From assembly GCA_963751775.1 (NCBI GenBank), contig CAVVVW010000014.1:5393-69392 (forward strand): a DNA stretch of 64,000 nucleotides, in the 5' to 3' direction. Within the stretch, counting starts at the first letter, position 1, and each line of letters opens with the position of its first letter. The notes under the pieces were generated by a model. The model was not told the origin of the DNA and did no database searches. It saw only the letters and a list, made by a program, of their open reading frames with translations. Made by a program: the position numbers and the translations under genes. The stretch is from CADEEN01 sp963751775. GTDB taxonomy: Bacteria; Pseudomonadota; Gammaproteobacteria; Burkholderiales; Burkholderiaceae_C. Positions 7,422-16,158 of the stretch are shown here, one piece after another.

Positions 7422-8463
7422 ATGGACGACCAACACGACTCCCCCGCTGCCGAGCCGCCCGGCGCCACTCCCGCGGCCGTCGATCGCCCGTCGCTTCAGC
7501 CGCCGGTACGCCTGTTGCCGGCGCTTCGCGAGGCGATCCGGGTGCGGCACTACTCGCTGCGCACGGAGCAGGCTTATGTCGGCTGGGTGCGCCGCTTCGT
7601 GCACTTCCACGGCTTGCGCCACCCGCGCGAACTCGGTGCACCCGAGGTCGAGGCGTTCCTGACGCAACTGGCCAGCCTGCGCAATGTGTCGTCGTCGACG
7701 CAAGGCCAGGCCAAGTCGGCATTGCTGTTCCTGTACAAGCAGGTGCTCGGCATCGAGTTGCCCTGGCTCGACGAGGTCGTCTCGGCCAAGGCTTCGCGGC
7801 GCTTGCCTGTGGTGCTGACGCCGCGCGAGGTGCGCGAGTTGCTGCTCAACCTCGAGGGCGGTACGGCAGGCTTGGTCGTGGCGTTGCTCTACGGCACCGG
7901 CATGCGCTTGCTCGAAGGCTTGCGCCTGCGCGTCAAGGACGTCGAATTCGAGCGCCGGGAAATCATCGTGCGCGAAGGCAAGGGCGGCAAGGATCGTGTG
8001 ACCGTGTTGCCCGAGAACCTGATCGCGCCGCTGCGCGGCACAGCTCGAGCTGGCGCGCGAGTGGCATCGCAAGGACGCGGCTGCCGGTCGCGCCGGCGTG
8101 TGGCTGCCCGATGCGCTGGCGCTCAAGTACCCCAAGGCCGCGACGGCGTGGGGCTGGCAATGGGTGTTCGCCAGCCCCACGTTGTCGATCGACCCGCGCA
8201 GCGGCGTCGAACGGCGCCACCACCTGCACGAGCAATCGGTTCAGCGCGCGGTGGCCGGCGCCGCGCGCCGCGCCGGCATCGACAAGCCCTGCACGCCGCA
8301 CGTGCTGCGCCATTCGTTCGCCACCCACATGCTGCAGCAGGGCTACGACATCCGCACCGTGCAGGAGCTGCTCGGCCACAGCGACGTGAAGACGACGATG
8401 ATCTACACCCACGTGCTCAACCGCGGCGGGCGCGGCGTGATGAGCCCGCTGGATCGGATCTGA
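7422..8463 (+). CDS. intI: Integron integrase IntI (one apparent frameshift)
   Basis: About 346 residues after removing one extra base near 8037. The N-terminal core-binding domain has HYSLRTEQAYVGWVRRFVHF and STQGQAKSALLFLYKQVLG, as in integron integrases. The catalytic domain supplies GTGMRLLEGLRLRVKD (first Arg), HVLRHSFATHML (His, Arg), ELLGHSDVKTTMIYTHV (His, Tyr). Between them lies the extra segment LKYPKAATAWGWQWVFASP that sets IntI apart from phage and XerCD recombinases and helps it bind folded attC. It is transcribed away from the cassette array, the normal arrangement. Translation as given stops making sense after residue 205. Because many nearby genes show the same type of +1 change, loss of function is not proven. 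Confidence 0.9.
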
Positions 8464-8513
8464 AGGTGATCGGCACAGCGAACCCGACACCTGCGTGTCG
8501 GGGCCGTGCAGCG

Positions 8514-8822
8514 CTACGCTGCCAACACTTCGCGCGGCACGACGCGCCGCTTGATGTCGGCGCGTGTGGGCAGGGTCTTCAGGTCGTAGTCCGCCTGCAG
8601 CGCCAGCCAGGAAGCAGCGTCACCGCCGAAGTGCCGCGCCAGCCGCTCAGCAGTGTCGGCGCTGACGCCGCGGCGCTCCTTGACGATCTCGTGGATACGC
8701 GTTGCCGGTACCGCCAGGGCGGCGGCCAACGCGTTCACGCTAAGTCCCAGCGGGGCGAGAAACTCTTCGCGCAAAACTTCACCGGGGTGTACCGGACGCA
8801 TGCGGTTTGCAGGGCGGGTCAT
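8514..8822 (-). CDS. higA: HigA-type antitoxin (XRE helix-turn-helix)
   Basis: This encodes 102 residues. The N-terminus MRPVHPGEVLREEFLAPLGLS is the standard opening of the HigA/VapI group, followed by a helix-turn-helix (VNALAAALAVPATRIHEIVKERRGVS) and the DTAERLARHFGGDAASWLALQADYDL helix. It lies 12 bp downstream of the toxin gene, the inverted toxin-antitoxin order that defines HigBA. The protein should neutralise HigB and repress the operon, probably at the palindrome at 9124-9142. The C-terminus KRRVVPREVLAA is somewhat longer than in minimal HigA. Confidence 0.9.
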   Translation of the reverse strand: MTRPANRMRPVHPGEVLREEFLAPLGLSVNALAAALAVPATRIHEIVKERRGVSADTAERLARHFGGDAASWLALQADYDLKTLPTRADIKRRVVPREVLAA

Positions 8823-8834
8823 GATTCAACTCCT

Positions 8835-9113
8835 TCAGTGGTAATCGACGATCTCGACACCGGCCGGGCCGTTCTCGGTCCAGGAAAAGCAGGCGCGCCA
8901 CTGATCGTTGACGCGGATGCTGTACTGGCCGGCGCGTTCACCTTTCAGTGCCTCGAGCCGATTACCGGGTGGGCTGCGCAGAAATTCAAGCGTTCGCGCC
9001 GCATCGAGCATCGCGAGTTTGCGAATTGCCGCAGCCTCGATGGCGCGAAATCGCCTCGGGTGTCGGCCCTCGAACAGCGCTTGCGTGTCCTTGCAGCGGA
9101 ACGATACGATCAC
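8835..9113 (-). CDS. higB: HigB-type toxin (RelE/ParE superfamily)
   Basis: This encodes 92 residues, intact. Motifs of the proteic killer/HigB family are present: FRCKDTQALFEGRHPRRF, ARTLEFLRSPPGNRLEALKG and YSIRVNDQWRACFSW, with Arg and Trp in the positions used by ribosome-dependent mRNA interferases. It is the first gene of the pair. It stands next to the integrase rather than in the cassette array, on the far side from the cassettes. Toxin-antitoxin modules are often found in chromosomal integrons, where they may stabilise the array; that role is only an inference here. Confidence 0.9.
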   Translation of the reverse strand: MIVSFRCKDTQALFEGRHPRRFRAIEAAAIRKLAMLDAARTLEFLRSPPGNRLEALKGERAGQYSIRVNDQWRACFSWTENGPAGVEIVDYH

Positions 9114-9123
9114 GCCGCAATGA

Positions 9124-9142
9124 TATTACGTTGAACGTAATA
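9124..9142. promoter_or_regulatory. Palindromic operator of higBA
   Basis: TATTACGTT-G-AACGTAATA is a perfect 9+1+9 palindrome, eleven bases before the higB start codon. Position and symmetry fit a HigA operator for autorepression. It is strikingly AT-rich for this region and probably overlaps the promoter. Confidence 0.8.
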
Positions 9143-9180
9143 CGGCAAGCAGGATGCGCTGGCGCTCGTTTGCCGCTCAA

Positions 9181-9807
9181 TCAGCGCGGCCGCGAAGACA
9201 ACGCCGCGGTATAGAGGCCCAGGCCGATGTAGGTCGCCGCGGCGGCGTAGCGGCCGAGCCCCGCGATGCGCTGCGCGCCGCGGCCGGCCAGCGCCCGGCC
9301 CACCGCGCCGGCCAGCAGCACGTAGCCGCTGTCGGTGGCGGCGGCCAGCAGCACGAACACGCCGCCGAGCAGCGCCGCCTGCGGCGCCGCGGCCGCGGCG
9401 GGGTCCATGAACTGCGGCAGGAAGGCGGCGAAGAACAGCGCCGTCTTCGGGTTCAGCAAGGCCACGACGAAGCCGTCGCGAAAGATGATCGCCAGCCGCG
9501 GCGCGCCGAACGCGCCCGGCGCCGCAGCGGCCGCCGGCGGCTGCCGCAAGGCCTGCACGCCCAGCCACACCAGGTACGCCGCGCCGGCCCATTTGACGAT
9601 CGTGAACGCCGCCGACGAAATCGCGAACAGCGCGGCCAGCCCGAGCGAGGCGCCGAGCGCGTTGCCCAGGTTGCCCAGCGCCACGCCGGCCACCGAAGCC
9701 AGGCCCGCGCTGCGCCCCTGCGCCAGCGTGCGCGCCACGATGTAGGCCACGCCCGGCCCCGGCGTCACGGCCAGCACCAGGCTGGCGAGCAGGAAGGCAA
9801 TTGACAT
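9181..9807 (-). CDS. LysE family amino-acid/metabolite exporter
   Basis: This encodes 208 residues and forms a six-helix inner-membrane transporter. Hallmarks: the N-terminal VLAVTPGPGVAYIVARTLAQG with the P-G-P motif, GVALGNL, and the NPKTALFFAAFLPQF motif in the middle. The family (LysE/RhtB) exports amino acids or homoserine lactones by proton antiport; the substrate cannot be told. No partner regulator of the LysG type is adjacent. The gene follows higBA tail-to-tail with no shared operon. Confidence 0.88.
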   Translation of the reverse strand: MSIAFLLASLVLAVTPGPGVAYIVARTLAQGRSAGLASVAGVALGNLGNALGASLGLAALFAISSAAFTIVKWAGAAYLVWLGVQALRQPPAAAAAPGAFGAPRLAIIFRDGFVVALLNPKTALFFAAFLPQFMDPAAAAAPQAALLGGVFVLLAAATDSGYVLLAGAVGRALAGRGAQRIAGLGRYAAAATYIGLGLYTAALSSRPR

Positions 9808-9816
9808 GTCGAGCCC

Positions 9817-9891
9817 TCAGGCCAGCGCCGGGCCGCCCAGCGGCCTGAGCTCCCCTGGGGGACGCGAGCGCAGCGAGCCAGGGGCAGTCAT
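9817..9891. repeat. Intergenic repeat A, copy 1
   Basis: This stretch is nearly the same as 16079-16158: TCAGGCCAGCGCCGGGCCG, a GCGGCCTGAGCTCCCC core, GGGGACGCGAGCGCAGCGAGCCAGGGG, then GTCAT. Internal arms (GGCCGCCCAGCGGCC; CCCCTGG/CCAGGGG) can form hairpins. It sits between the LysE and TPR genes and looks like a dispersed intergenic element. Confidence 0.75.
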
Positions 9892-9892
9892 A

Positions 9893-10661
9893 TCACTCTT
9901 CGAGCTCGGACTTGGCCAGCTCGACGTCGAGCCGCTCCATCGCGTCGGCCGGCGTGCAGGCGGCGGCGTCGGCATACAGCTTCTCGGCTTCCTTCATCTT
10001 CTTGTCGCCCTCGAGCATCACCAGCCCGTTGGCGTACTCGATCATCGCGATCGCGCTGTCGGGGTTGAGCTTGAGCGCCTGCTGGAACAGCGCCAGCCCG
10101 ATGGCCTTGCTCGCGCCCTGCGTCTTGCCCAGCAGCGTGCCCACCTTGTCGATCACCTCGGCATGGAAGGCGCCCAGCGCGATATGCGCGTCGGCATGCT
10201 TGGGCGCCAGCGCGATCGTCTTTTCGAGCGCGGCCTTCACCTTCACGCCCAGGCCCTGCGACAGCGCCTTGGCCACGCTGATGCCCTGGCTGTAGCGGCC
10301 GATGGCGTAGGCCATCCAGTAATGCGCGTTGGGGTTCTTCGGCTCGGCGGCGGCCTGCGCCTGCGCGCGGGCCATCACTTCCTGGAACATCGCCAGCCGG
10401 GTCTTCTCGTTCTTCTCCAGGTAGTTGGCGTAGATCGCCTGCGCCTTGTTGGCCACCGTGATGCCGTCGCCGCCCGCCTTCAGGCCGGCGTCGAAGGCCT
10501 TGCGGAATTCGCCGGCATGAAACAGCACCCAGGCGTCGAGCACCTCGCCGCCTTTCGGCGCAGGCTCGGCGTCGCCGGTGTGCAGGCGGGCCCACTGCTT
10601 CTTCAGCTTGGCGGCGTCGAAGTCGTACAGGTCGTAGCGGGAAGGCGGTCCATTTGGGCAT
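9893..10661 (-). CDS. TPR repeat protein (one apparent frameshift)
   Basis: About 255 residues from ATG 10661, once a single extra base near 10642 is removed (MPKWTA then SRYDLYDF). The rest is continuous. It has a helical, alanine-rich architecture of tetratricopeptide repeats, for example PNAHYWMAYAIGRYSQG, HADAHIALGAFHAEV and PDSAIAMIEYANGLVML. No signal peptide or membrane segment is seen, so a cytoplasmic scaffold is likely. It is divergent in function from neighbours and lies 25 bp downstream of a TetR regulator gene on the same strand. Confidence 0.65.
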
Positions 10662-10686
10662 GTCGTTTGTCTCCGGTTGCGATCGG

Positions 10687-11349
10687 TCAGCTCTGGCGAT
10701 AAGGCGCCACCAGCCCGTGCAGGTGGTCGCGTTCGGCCGCTTCGAGGTAGGGCATCAGCAGGCTGAGCACATGGTAGGCGCCGCGCGAGAGCGCCGCGCC
10801 GGCGCGCTCGGCCTCGAGCGCGCGCCGCGGGTCGCGCACGTACTCGTAGCTCAGCCAGTAGGTCAGCACCACCACCATCGCGGTGGCCACCGGCTCGGCC
10901 TGCGCGGCGTCGATCTTCACCGCCTTGCCGCGCGCCAGGCCGCCGAGCACGGCCTGCACCGCGCGGCCCTTGTTCTTCAGCACCGCCTGGAAGTGCGTCT
11001 CGAGGCGGCGGTTCTTGCTCAGCAGGTCGTTCAGGTCGCGGTACAGGAAGCGGTAGCGCCAGATCAGCTCGAACAGCATGTGGAAGAACAGCCACGCGTC
11101 TTCGACGTTGCGCACGCCGTCGGCGGCGCGCAGCAATTCGTCCAGCGCCGTCTCGTAGCGGCCGAACAGGGCGTTGATCAGCTCGTCCTTGGCCGGGTAG
11201 TGGTAGTACAGGTTGCCCGGGCTGATACTCAGCTCGGCCGAGATCGCCGTCGTGCTGACGTTGGGCTCGCCGAAGCGGTTGAACAGCTCGAGCGTGACTT
11301 CGAGGATGCGCTCGGCGGTGCGGCGCGGCTTCTTCGGGGTGTCGGCCAT
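10687..11349 (-). CDS. TetR/AcrR family transcriptional regulator
   Basis: This encodes 220 residues. The N-terminal helix-turn-helix is classic: RILEVTLELFNRFGEPNVSTTAISAELSISPGNLYYHYPAKDELI near residues 14-58. The C-terminal half is a variable ligand-binding domain with FHMLFELIWRYRFLYRDLNDLL, as in a group of TetR proteins found in betaproteobacteria. It is followed by the TPR gene and preceded 12 bp upstream by the EamA exporter, all on the minus strand, so it may control its own operon. Ligand unknown. Confidence 0.88.
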   Translation of the reverse strand: MADTPKKPRRTAERILEVTLELFNRFGEPNVSTTAISAELSISPGNLYYHYPAKDELINALFGRYETALDELLRAADGVRNVEDAWLFFHMLFELIWRYRFLYRDLNDLLSKNRRLETHFQAVLKNKGRAVQAVLGGLARGKAVKIDAAQAEPVATAMVVVLTYWLSYEYVRDPRRALEAERAGAALSRGAYHVLSLLMPYLEAAERDHLHGLVAPYRQS

Positions 11350-11361
11350 GGTGCGGGCGAT

Positions 11362-12225
11362 TCAGGCGGCCGGCTGCGGCCGGGCTTCGAGCGAGCGGCT
11401 GAACAGCACCAGCGCCACGCCGCCGAGGATCGCGGCCGACGCCAGCACCAGGCGCAGCGAAAACGCCTCCGCCAGCAGCAGCACGCCGGCGATGGCCGCC
11501 AGCGGCGGCACCGACAACTGCACGCTGGCCGCGCGCAGCGCAGACAGGCCGGGCAGCGCGGCATACCAGACCACGTAGCCCAGGCCCGAGGTCACGGCGC
11601 CCGACGCGATGGCCAGTGCCACGCCGCCGGCGCTGGCGTGCATGGCGCCGGCGAAGGCGACGCTGAGTGCCAGCGCCAGCGGCGCGGCGCGCAGGAAGTT
11701 GCCGGCCGTGGCGGCCGTCGCGTCGCCCGCGCCGCGGCCGCGCAGCGTGTACACGCCCCAGGACACGCCGGCCACGGTCATCAGCGTCGCGCCCAGCGGC
11801 GCCGGCGCGGCGATGCCGGGCGACACCAGGTAGAGCAGGCCGGCCACCGCCAGCGCCAGCCCGCACCAGGCGCTGGCGGCGAAGCGCTCGCCGGCGTGCA
11901 GCCCGGCGCCGAACATCGTCAACTGCACCGCGCCGAACAGGATCAGCGCGCCGGTGCCGGCGGCCAGCGACAGGTAGGCGAACGAGAAGCAGGCCACGTA
12001 GGCCCACAGCATCACGGCGGCCAGCCAATCGGTGCGCGCGGTGGCGGGCGGGCTCGCGCGCAGACGCATGATGGCCGCCAGCACCACCGCGCCCGACACC
12101 AGCCGCACGCTGCCGAAGCTGGCCGGGTCGATGCTCGCCTGCTGCAGCGCCAGCCGGCACAACAGCGAGTTGGCGGCAAAGGCCAGCATCGCCACGGCGG
12201 TGAGCAGCAGGGTGCGGGCAGACAT
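11362..12225 (-). CDS. EamA/DMT family transporter
   Basis: This encodes 287 residues with ten predicted membrane helices arranged as two EamA repeats: the first around AANSLLCRLALQQASIDPASFGSVRL, the second after GVSWGVYTLRGRG and ending in a GVALVLF helix. Such proteins export metabolites or amino acids; the substrate is unknown. It lies 66 bp from the divergent ABC transporter gene, and the shared intergenic region should hold promoters for both directions. Confidence 0.88.
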   Translation of the reverse strand: MSARTLLLTAVAMLAFAANSLLCRLALQQASIDPASFGSVRLVSGAVVLAAIMRLRASPPATARTDWLAAVMLWAYVACFSFAYLSLAAGTGALILFGAVQLTMFGAGLHAGERFAASAWCGLALAVAGLLYLVSPGIAAPAPLGATLMTVAGVSWGVYTLRGRGAGDATAATAGNFLRAAPLALALSVAFAGAMHASAGGVALAIASGAVTSGLGYVVWYAALPGLSALRAASVQLSVPPLAAIAGVLLLAEAFSLRLVLASAAILGGVALVLFSRSLEARPQPAA

Positions 12226-12291
12226 GCGTCGAGGGTGGCCAGGCAGAGGGGCCGCCAGTATCGCGCAGCACGCTGCCTACAATCGACCGCC

Positions 12292-13215
12292 ATGCCCGCT
12301 GCCGTTGTGTTCGACCGTGTTGCCAAGATCTATCCCAGCCGCTCCGGTGCCCGCGCCGATGTTCACGCCCTCGACGGCGTGTCGCTGGCCATCGAGGAGG
12401 GCGAGTTCTTCGGCCTGCTCGGCCCCAACGGCGCCGGCAAGACGACGCTGATCTCGGTGCTCGCGGGCCTGACGCGCGCCAGCACCGGCCGCGTCACGGT
12501 GATGGGCCACGACGTGGTGGCCGACTACGCCGCCGCGCGCCGGGCCATCGGCGTGGTGCCGCAGGAACTGGTGTTCGACCCCTTCTTCTCGGTCGGCGAG
12601 TGCCTGCGCATCCAGAGCGGCTACTTCGGCATCCGCGACAACGGCGCCTGGATCGCCGAGTTGCTGGCCGGGCTGGGCCTGGCCGACAAGGCCGACGTCA
12701 ACATGCGCGCGCTGTCGGGCGGCATGAAGCGCCGCGTGCTGGTGGCGCAGGCGCTGGTGCACAAGCCGCCGGTGATCGTGCTCGACGAGCCGACGGCCGG
12801 TGTCGACGTCGAATTGCGCCAGACGCTGTGGGGCTTCATCGCCAGGCTGAACAAGCAGGGCCACACCGTGCTGCTGACGACGCATTACCTCGAAGAGGCC
12901 GAGGCGCTGTGCGGCCGCATCGCGATGTTGAAGCAGGGCCGCGTCGTGGCGCTCGACCGCACCGCGAACCTGCTCGCCGGCACCGCCAGCACCATGCTGC
13001 GCTTCAAGACCGACCAGGCCTTGCCGCCAGCAGTGGCGGCACATGCCCGCGTGACCGGCCGCATGGCCCAGGTCACGGCGCACGACGCGGCCGAGGTCGA
13101 GACCATCCTCGGCCAGTTGCGCCAGGCCGACGTGAAAGTCGAAGACCTCGAGATCGGCCGTGCCGACCTGGAAGACGTGTTCCTCGAGATCATGCAGCGC
13201 GAGACCGTGGCATGA
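12292..13215 (+). CDS. ABC transporter ATP-binding protein (ABC-2 exporter)
   Basis: This encodes 307 residues from ATG 12292. Walker A GPNGAGKTT near residue 44, Q-loop (VVPQELVFDP), signature ALSGGMKRRV, Walker B VIVLDEPTAGVD and switch His (LLTTHYLEEAE) are all intact. After the ATPase core comes a C-terminal extension typical of DrrA/NodI-like exporters. It pairs with the permease at 13271. In related genomes this pair lies just upstream of the BolA-murA-his cluster; here a protease/LemA block lies between. Confidence 0.92.
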   Translation: MPAAVVFDRVAKIYPSRSGARADVHALDGVSLAIEEGEFFGLLGPNGAGKTTLISVLAGLTRASTGRVTVMGHDVVADYAAARRAIGVVPQELVFDPFFSVGECLRIQSGYFGIRDNGAWIAELLAGLGLADKADVNMRALSGGMKRRVLVAQALVHKPPVIVLDEPTAGVDVELRQTLWGFIARLNKQGHTVLLTTHYLEEAEALCGRIAMLKQGRVVALDRTANLLAGTASTMLRFKTDQALPPAVAAHARVTGRMAQVTAHDAAEVETILGQLRQADVKVEDLEIGRADLEDVFLEIMQRETVA

Positions 13216-13272
13216 GCCGACGGGCCGCTCCCAAGGCGAATACCGCAGTGCGCAGCACGGAGGTCACCTGAT
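13213..13272. repeat. Intergenic repeat B, copy 1
   Basis: The stretch begins at the TGA of the ABC ATPase (GAGCCGACGGGCCGCTCCC) and continues AAGGCGAATACCGCAGTGCG before the permease start. It matches 23608-23670 at most positions. In both places it follows directly on a stop codon within an operon and leads into the next gene, so it does not break transcription. Confidence 0.7.
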
Positions 13273-14032
13273 GAACCTCGCCGGCGCCAGAACCCTGTTC
13301 GACAAGGAGATCCTGCGCTTCTGGAAGGTCAGCGTGCAGACCGTCGCCGCGCCGGTGCTGACGGCGGTGCTCTACCTGCTGATCTTCGGCCATGTGCTGG
13401 AAGACCATGTGCAGGTCTTCCCCGGCGTGGGCTACACCAGCTTTCTGGTGCCCGGGCTGGTGATGATGAGCGTGCTGCAGAACGCCTACGCCAACAGCAG
13501 CAGCTCGCTGATCCAGAGCAAGGTCACCGGCAACCTGGTGTTCCTGCTGGTCACGCCGCTGTCGCACTGGGCCTGGTTCGCGGCCTATGTCGGTGCCAGC
13601 GTGGTGCGCGGGCTGGCGGTCGGGCTCGGCGTGTTCGCGGTCACGGTCTGGTTTGCGCCGCCGCACTTCGCCGAGCCCTGGTGGATCGTCGTCTTCGCCG
13701 TGCTCGGCGCGGCCATGCTCGGCACGCTGGGCCTGATCGCCGGGCTGTGGGCGGAGAAGTTCGACCAGACCGCGGCGTTCCAGAACTTCATCATCATGCC
13801 GATGACGTTCCTGTCGGGCGTGTTCTATTCGGTGCACTCGCTGCCGACGTTCTGGCTCGCGCTGTCGCACGCCAACCCGTTCTTCTACATGATCGACGGT
13901 TTCCGGCGCGGCTTCTTCGGCGCCAGCGACGCCTCGCCGTGGTTGAGCCTGGCGGTGGTGGCCGCGAGTTTCGCCATCGTCGCCGCCGTCGCGCTGCGCC
14001 TGCTGGCCACCGGCTACAAGATTCGCAACTGA
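13271..14032 (+). CDS. ABC-2 type transporter permease
   Basis: This encodes 253 residues from ATG 13271. Six membrane helices with the ABC-2 family features: N-terminal TLFDKEILRFWKVSVQTVAAPV, the LVTPLSHWAWF coupling region, and the central FQNFIIMPMTFLSGVFYSVHSLP signature followed by ANPFFYMIDGFRRGFFG. It forms the membrane part of the exporter with the upstream ATPase. The two genes are separated only by repeat B and should be one operon. Substrate unknown; such two-component systems export polysaccharides, drugs or lipids. Confidence 0.92.
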   Translation: MNLAGARTLFDKEILRFWKVSVQTVAAPVLTAVLYLLIFGHVLEDHVQVFPGVGYTSFLVPGLVMMSVLQNAYANSSSSLIQSKVTGNLVFLLVTPLSHWAWFAAYVGASVVRGLAVGLGVFAVTVWFAPPHFAEPWWIVVFAVLGAAMLGTLGLIAGLWAEKFDQTAAFQNFIIMPMTFLSGVFYSVHSLPTFWLALSHANPFFYMIDGFRRGFFGASDASPWLSLAVVAASFAIVAAVALRLLATGYKIRN

Positions 14033-14155
14033 TCCTGGGCCTGGACTCCCGTTCATCCTGAGCTTGGCCCTCCGCTTACCTGCGCTTGGCCTCCCGTTCA
14101 TCGTGAGCGCGTCGAAGGACGGGTTTCGACAGGTTCAGCCCGAACGGTCAACAGG
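14033..14155. repeat. REP-like palindromic repeat overlapping a gene end
   Basis: Between two convergent genes lie three partial copies of CCCGTTCATCSTGAGC-like sequence, followed by GGGTTTCGACAGGTTCAGCCCGAACGG near 14121-14147, the familiar REP-type palindrome of Burkholderiales (TTCGACA...CCGAACGG). The stop codon and last four codons of the M48 gene lie inside it. It may act as a bidirectional terminator or mRNA stabiliser. Confidence 0.6.
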
Positions 14156-16067
14156 TGCCGGGGCCAGCGACTCGGGCAGCGGCACGTCGAGCAGCAGGCA
14201 GGCCAGGTGCAAGGCGTCGCCGGTGCCGGCGTGCGCGGCCAGGCCGCTCTGCTCGGCCGCCAGCAGCCAGGCGCGCACCAGCAGCGGCCGCTGCATCGGG
14301 CCGACGCGGCGCACGCGCAACGCGAGCTGCAATTCGCGCCGCTGCGTCGGCGGCGCCAGGCCGGCGCTCGGGCCGCGCGGCGCCGGTGCGCCGTACTCGG
14401 TGAGCGCCGCCGCGGCGGCCTGGCGCCAGGCCTGGGTGGCATCGGCGGGCGCGCCCAGCACGCGGGCGAGCTGATGGCTGGCGGCGTGGGCCGCGTGCGC
14501 GTGCCGCTCCAACGCAGCCGCAGCGCCGCCGGCATGCTGTGCCGGTGCGGCGCGCGGGCTGAGCAGCAGGCGCAGCGCCAGCGCCTGCCACTCGGCGGCG
14601 GCGCTCGGCGGCAGCGCGGCGCCGCGCCGCCGCAGCGCGCGCCATTGCTGGCGGCGCTGGCCGGCCGGGGCGCTGCGCGCGCGTTGCATCAGCGTGGTGA
14701 AGACCTGCCTTCGCGCCGCCGGCCCCAGCGCCTCGATCTCGCGCCGCACCGCCGCGGCGACGTTCAGGTCGGCGGTGGCCGTGAGCCACGCCTCCCAGCG
14801 CGCCGGGGCGTCCGGCGCCGCCGGGCTGATCGCCAGCGCCAGCATCGCCGCCTGCCACTCGCCCGGGCCGTGCCAGCGCTCGATGCGATCGAGCGCCTCG
14901 CGCTCGCGCTCGCGGGCGTCGAACGAGCTCGGCCGCTGGAAGGCGTCGTGGCGTTCGGCTTCGGACTTCATGTCGTTGTGGGGCCTGGTGCTGCCGAGCG
15001 GCATTGTCGGCGCGATGTGCATCGCGGCGCCGAATGGTTCGATCTCGTCGCCGACCTCGGGCACGTACTCGACCACTTCGGCGGCCACCGGCAGTACCGC
15101 ATGTCCGTACAGCCGGCGCAGCCGCTCGGCCAGCGGCGGATGGGTTTGCCACAGGCCGTTCCAGTCGCGTGCCCGCACGGTGCGCGAGCAGCAGGTGCGC
15201 CAGGCTCGCGGCGTGCGCGCTTTGCAGGCCGGCGCGGCCGCGCATCTGCTGGTCGGCGATCTTGCGCAGCGCGCCGCCCAGGCCGTCGACGGCGCGCGTG
15301 TACTTCACGGCCGAGGCGTCGGCCAGGAACTCGCGCTGACGGCTGACGGCGGCCTGCAGCAGCCGGCCCGCGGCCCAGCCGAGCGCGCCGACGGCCATCA
15401 GCCCGAGGCCGAACAGCGCGGCCGGGCCACGCCGGCCGTTCTCGTCGCTGTCCCACATCGACACACCCAGGCCCCAGATCATCTGCAGGCCCCAGACCAG
15501 ACCGACCAGGCGCATGTTCAGCCGCGTGTCGCCATGCACCAGGTGGCTGAACTCGTGCGCCACCACGCCCTGCAGTTCGGCGCGCGTCAGGCGTTCGAGC
15601 GCGCCGCGCGTGACGGCGACGACCGCGTCGCTGCCGCCCCAGCCGGCGGCCAGGGCGTTGATCGCGTCGTCGCGCGGCAGCACCCAGGCCGCGGGCGTCA
15701 CGCTGTGGCCGCTGGCGATGACCATCTCCTGCACCGTGTTGGCGAATCGTCGCTCGAGCCGGCCGAGGTCGCCGCCGGCCGAAACCTGGGCCTCGCGCCC
15801 GCCGGCCAGCCGCGCCACGTGCACGCCGCCTTCGCGCAGGCGCAGCGATTCGATCCAGCAGCCGCCGAGCACGAACAGCAGTACCAGCGCGCTGTTGGTC
15901 TCGAAGAACAGCGCCGGAAAGCCGTGTGCGAACGGGAAGGTCAGCTTGTAGATCAGCGCCAGCACGACGTTGACCGCGACCACCAGCCCGACCACGACCA
16001 GCGCGAACAGCGCCAGCAGCTGCAGCGTGGCCTGGTTGGCGGTCTGCTCGTGCTGGCGAAAAAGCAT
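14135..16067 (-). CDS. M48 family membrane metalloprotease (HtpX-like, one apparent frameshift)
   Basis: About 643 residues from ATG 16067 after removing one extra base near 15174. Two membrane helices lie at residues 15-40 and 50-72. The zinc protease motif is VVAHEFSHLVHGD (H-E-F-S-H), followed by another membrane segment and a glutamate in SRQREFLADASAVKYTRAVDGL. That is the usual M48/HtpX layout. The long C-terminal half (about 300 residues, alanine- and arginine-rich, no motif I recognise) is unusual. It is next to a LemA-family gene, a pairing seen in many bacteria, where the two are thought to act at the membrane in envelope quality control. Confidence 0.82.
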
Positions 16068-16078
16068 CTAACTTTGAA

Positions 16079-16158
16079 TCAGGCCAGCGCCGGGCCGCTC
16101 CCAAGCGGCCTGAGCTCCCCTCGGGGGACGCGAGCGCAGCGAGCCAGGGGACGGTCAT
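16079..16158. repeat. Intergenic repeat A, copy 2
   Basis: This is the second copy of the element at 9817-9891, in the same orientation. Here the inner arm is longer (GGGCCGCTCCCAAGCGGCC) and the CCCC(T)CGGGG part is perfect. It fills the gap between the M48 gene and LemA and overlaps the end of the LemA gene by a few bases. Confidence 0.75.

Noticed and set aside
7422..8463. Recombinase as a prophage or XerCD integrase
   Set aside because: The LKYPKAATAWGWQWVF insert and the attC-flanked cassette array are specific to integrons; no phage genes are adjacent.
9893..12271. A 792-codon minus-strand open frame covering three genes
   Set aside because: Only its C-terminal part matches the TPR protein. 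The rest is a shadow of the TetR and EamA genes, which have clear motifs in another frame.
14148..15000. Long arginine/alanine-rich plus-strand frames opposite the M48 gene
   Set aside because: Their composition is that of antisense reading in GC-rich DNA, and no start with ribosome-binding site or known motif is present.
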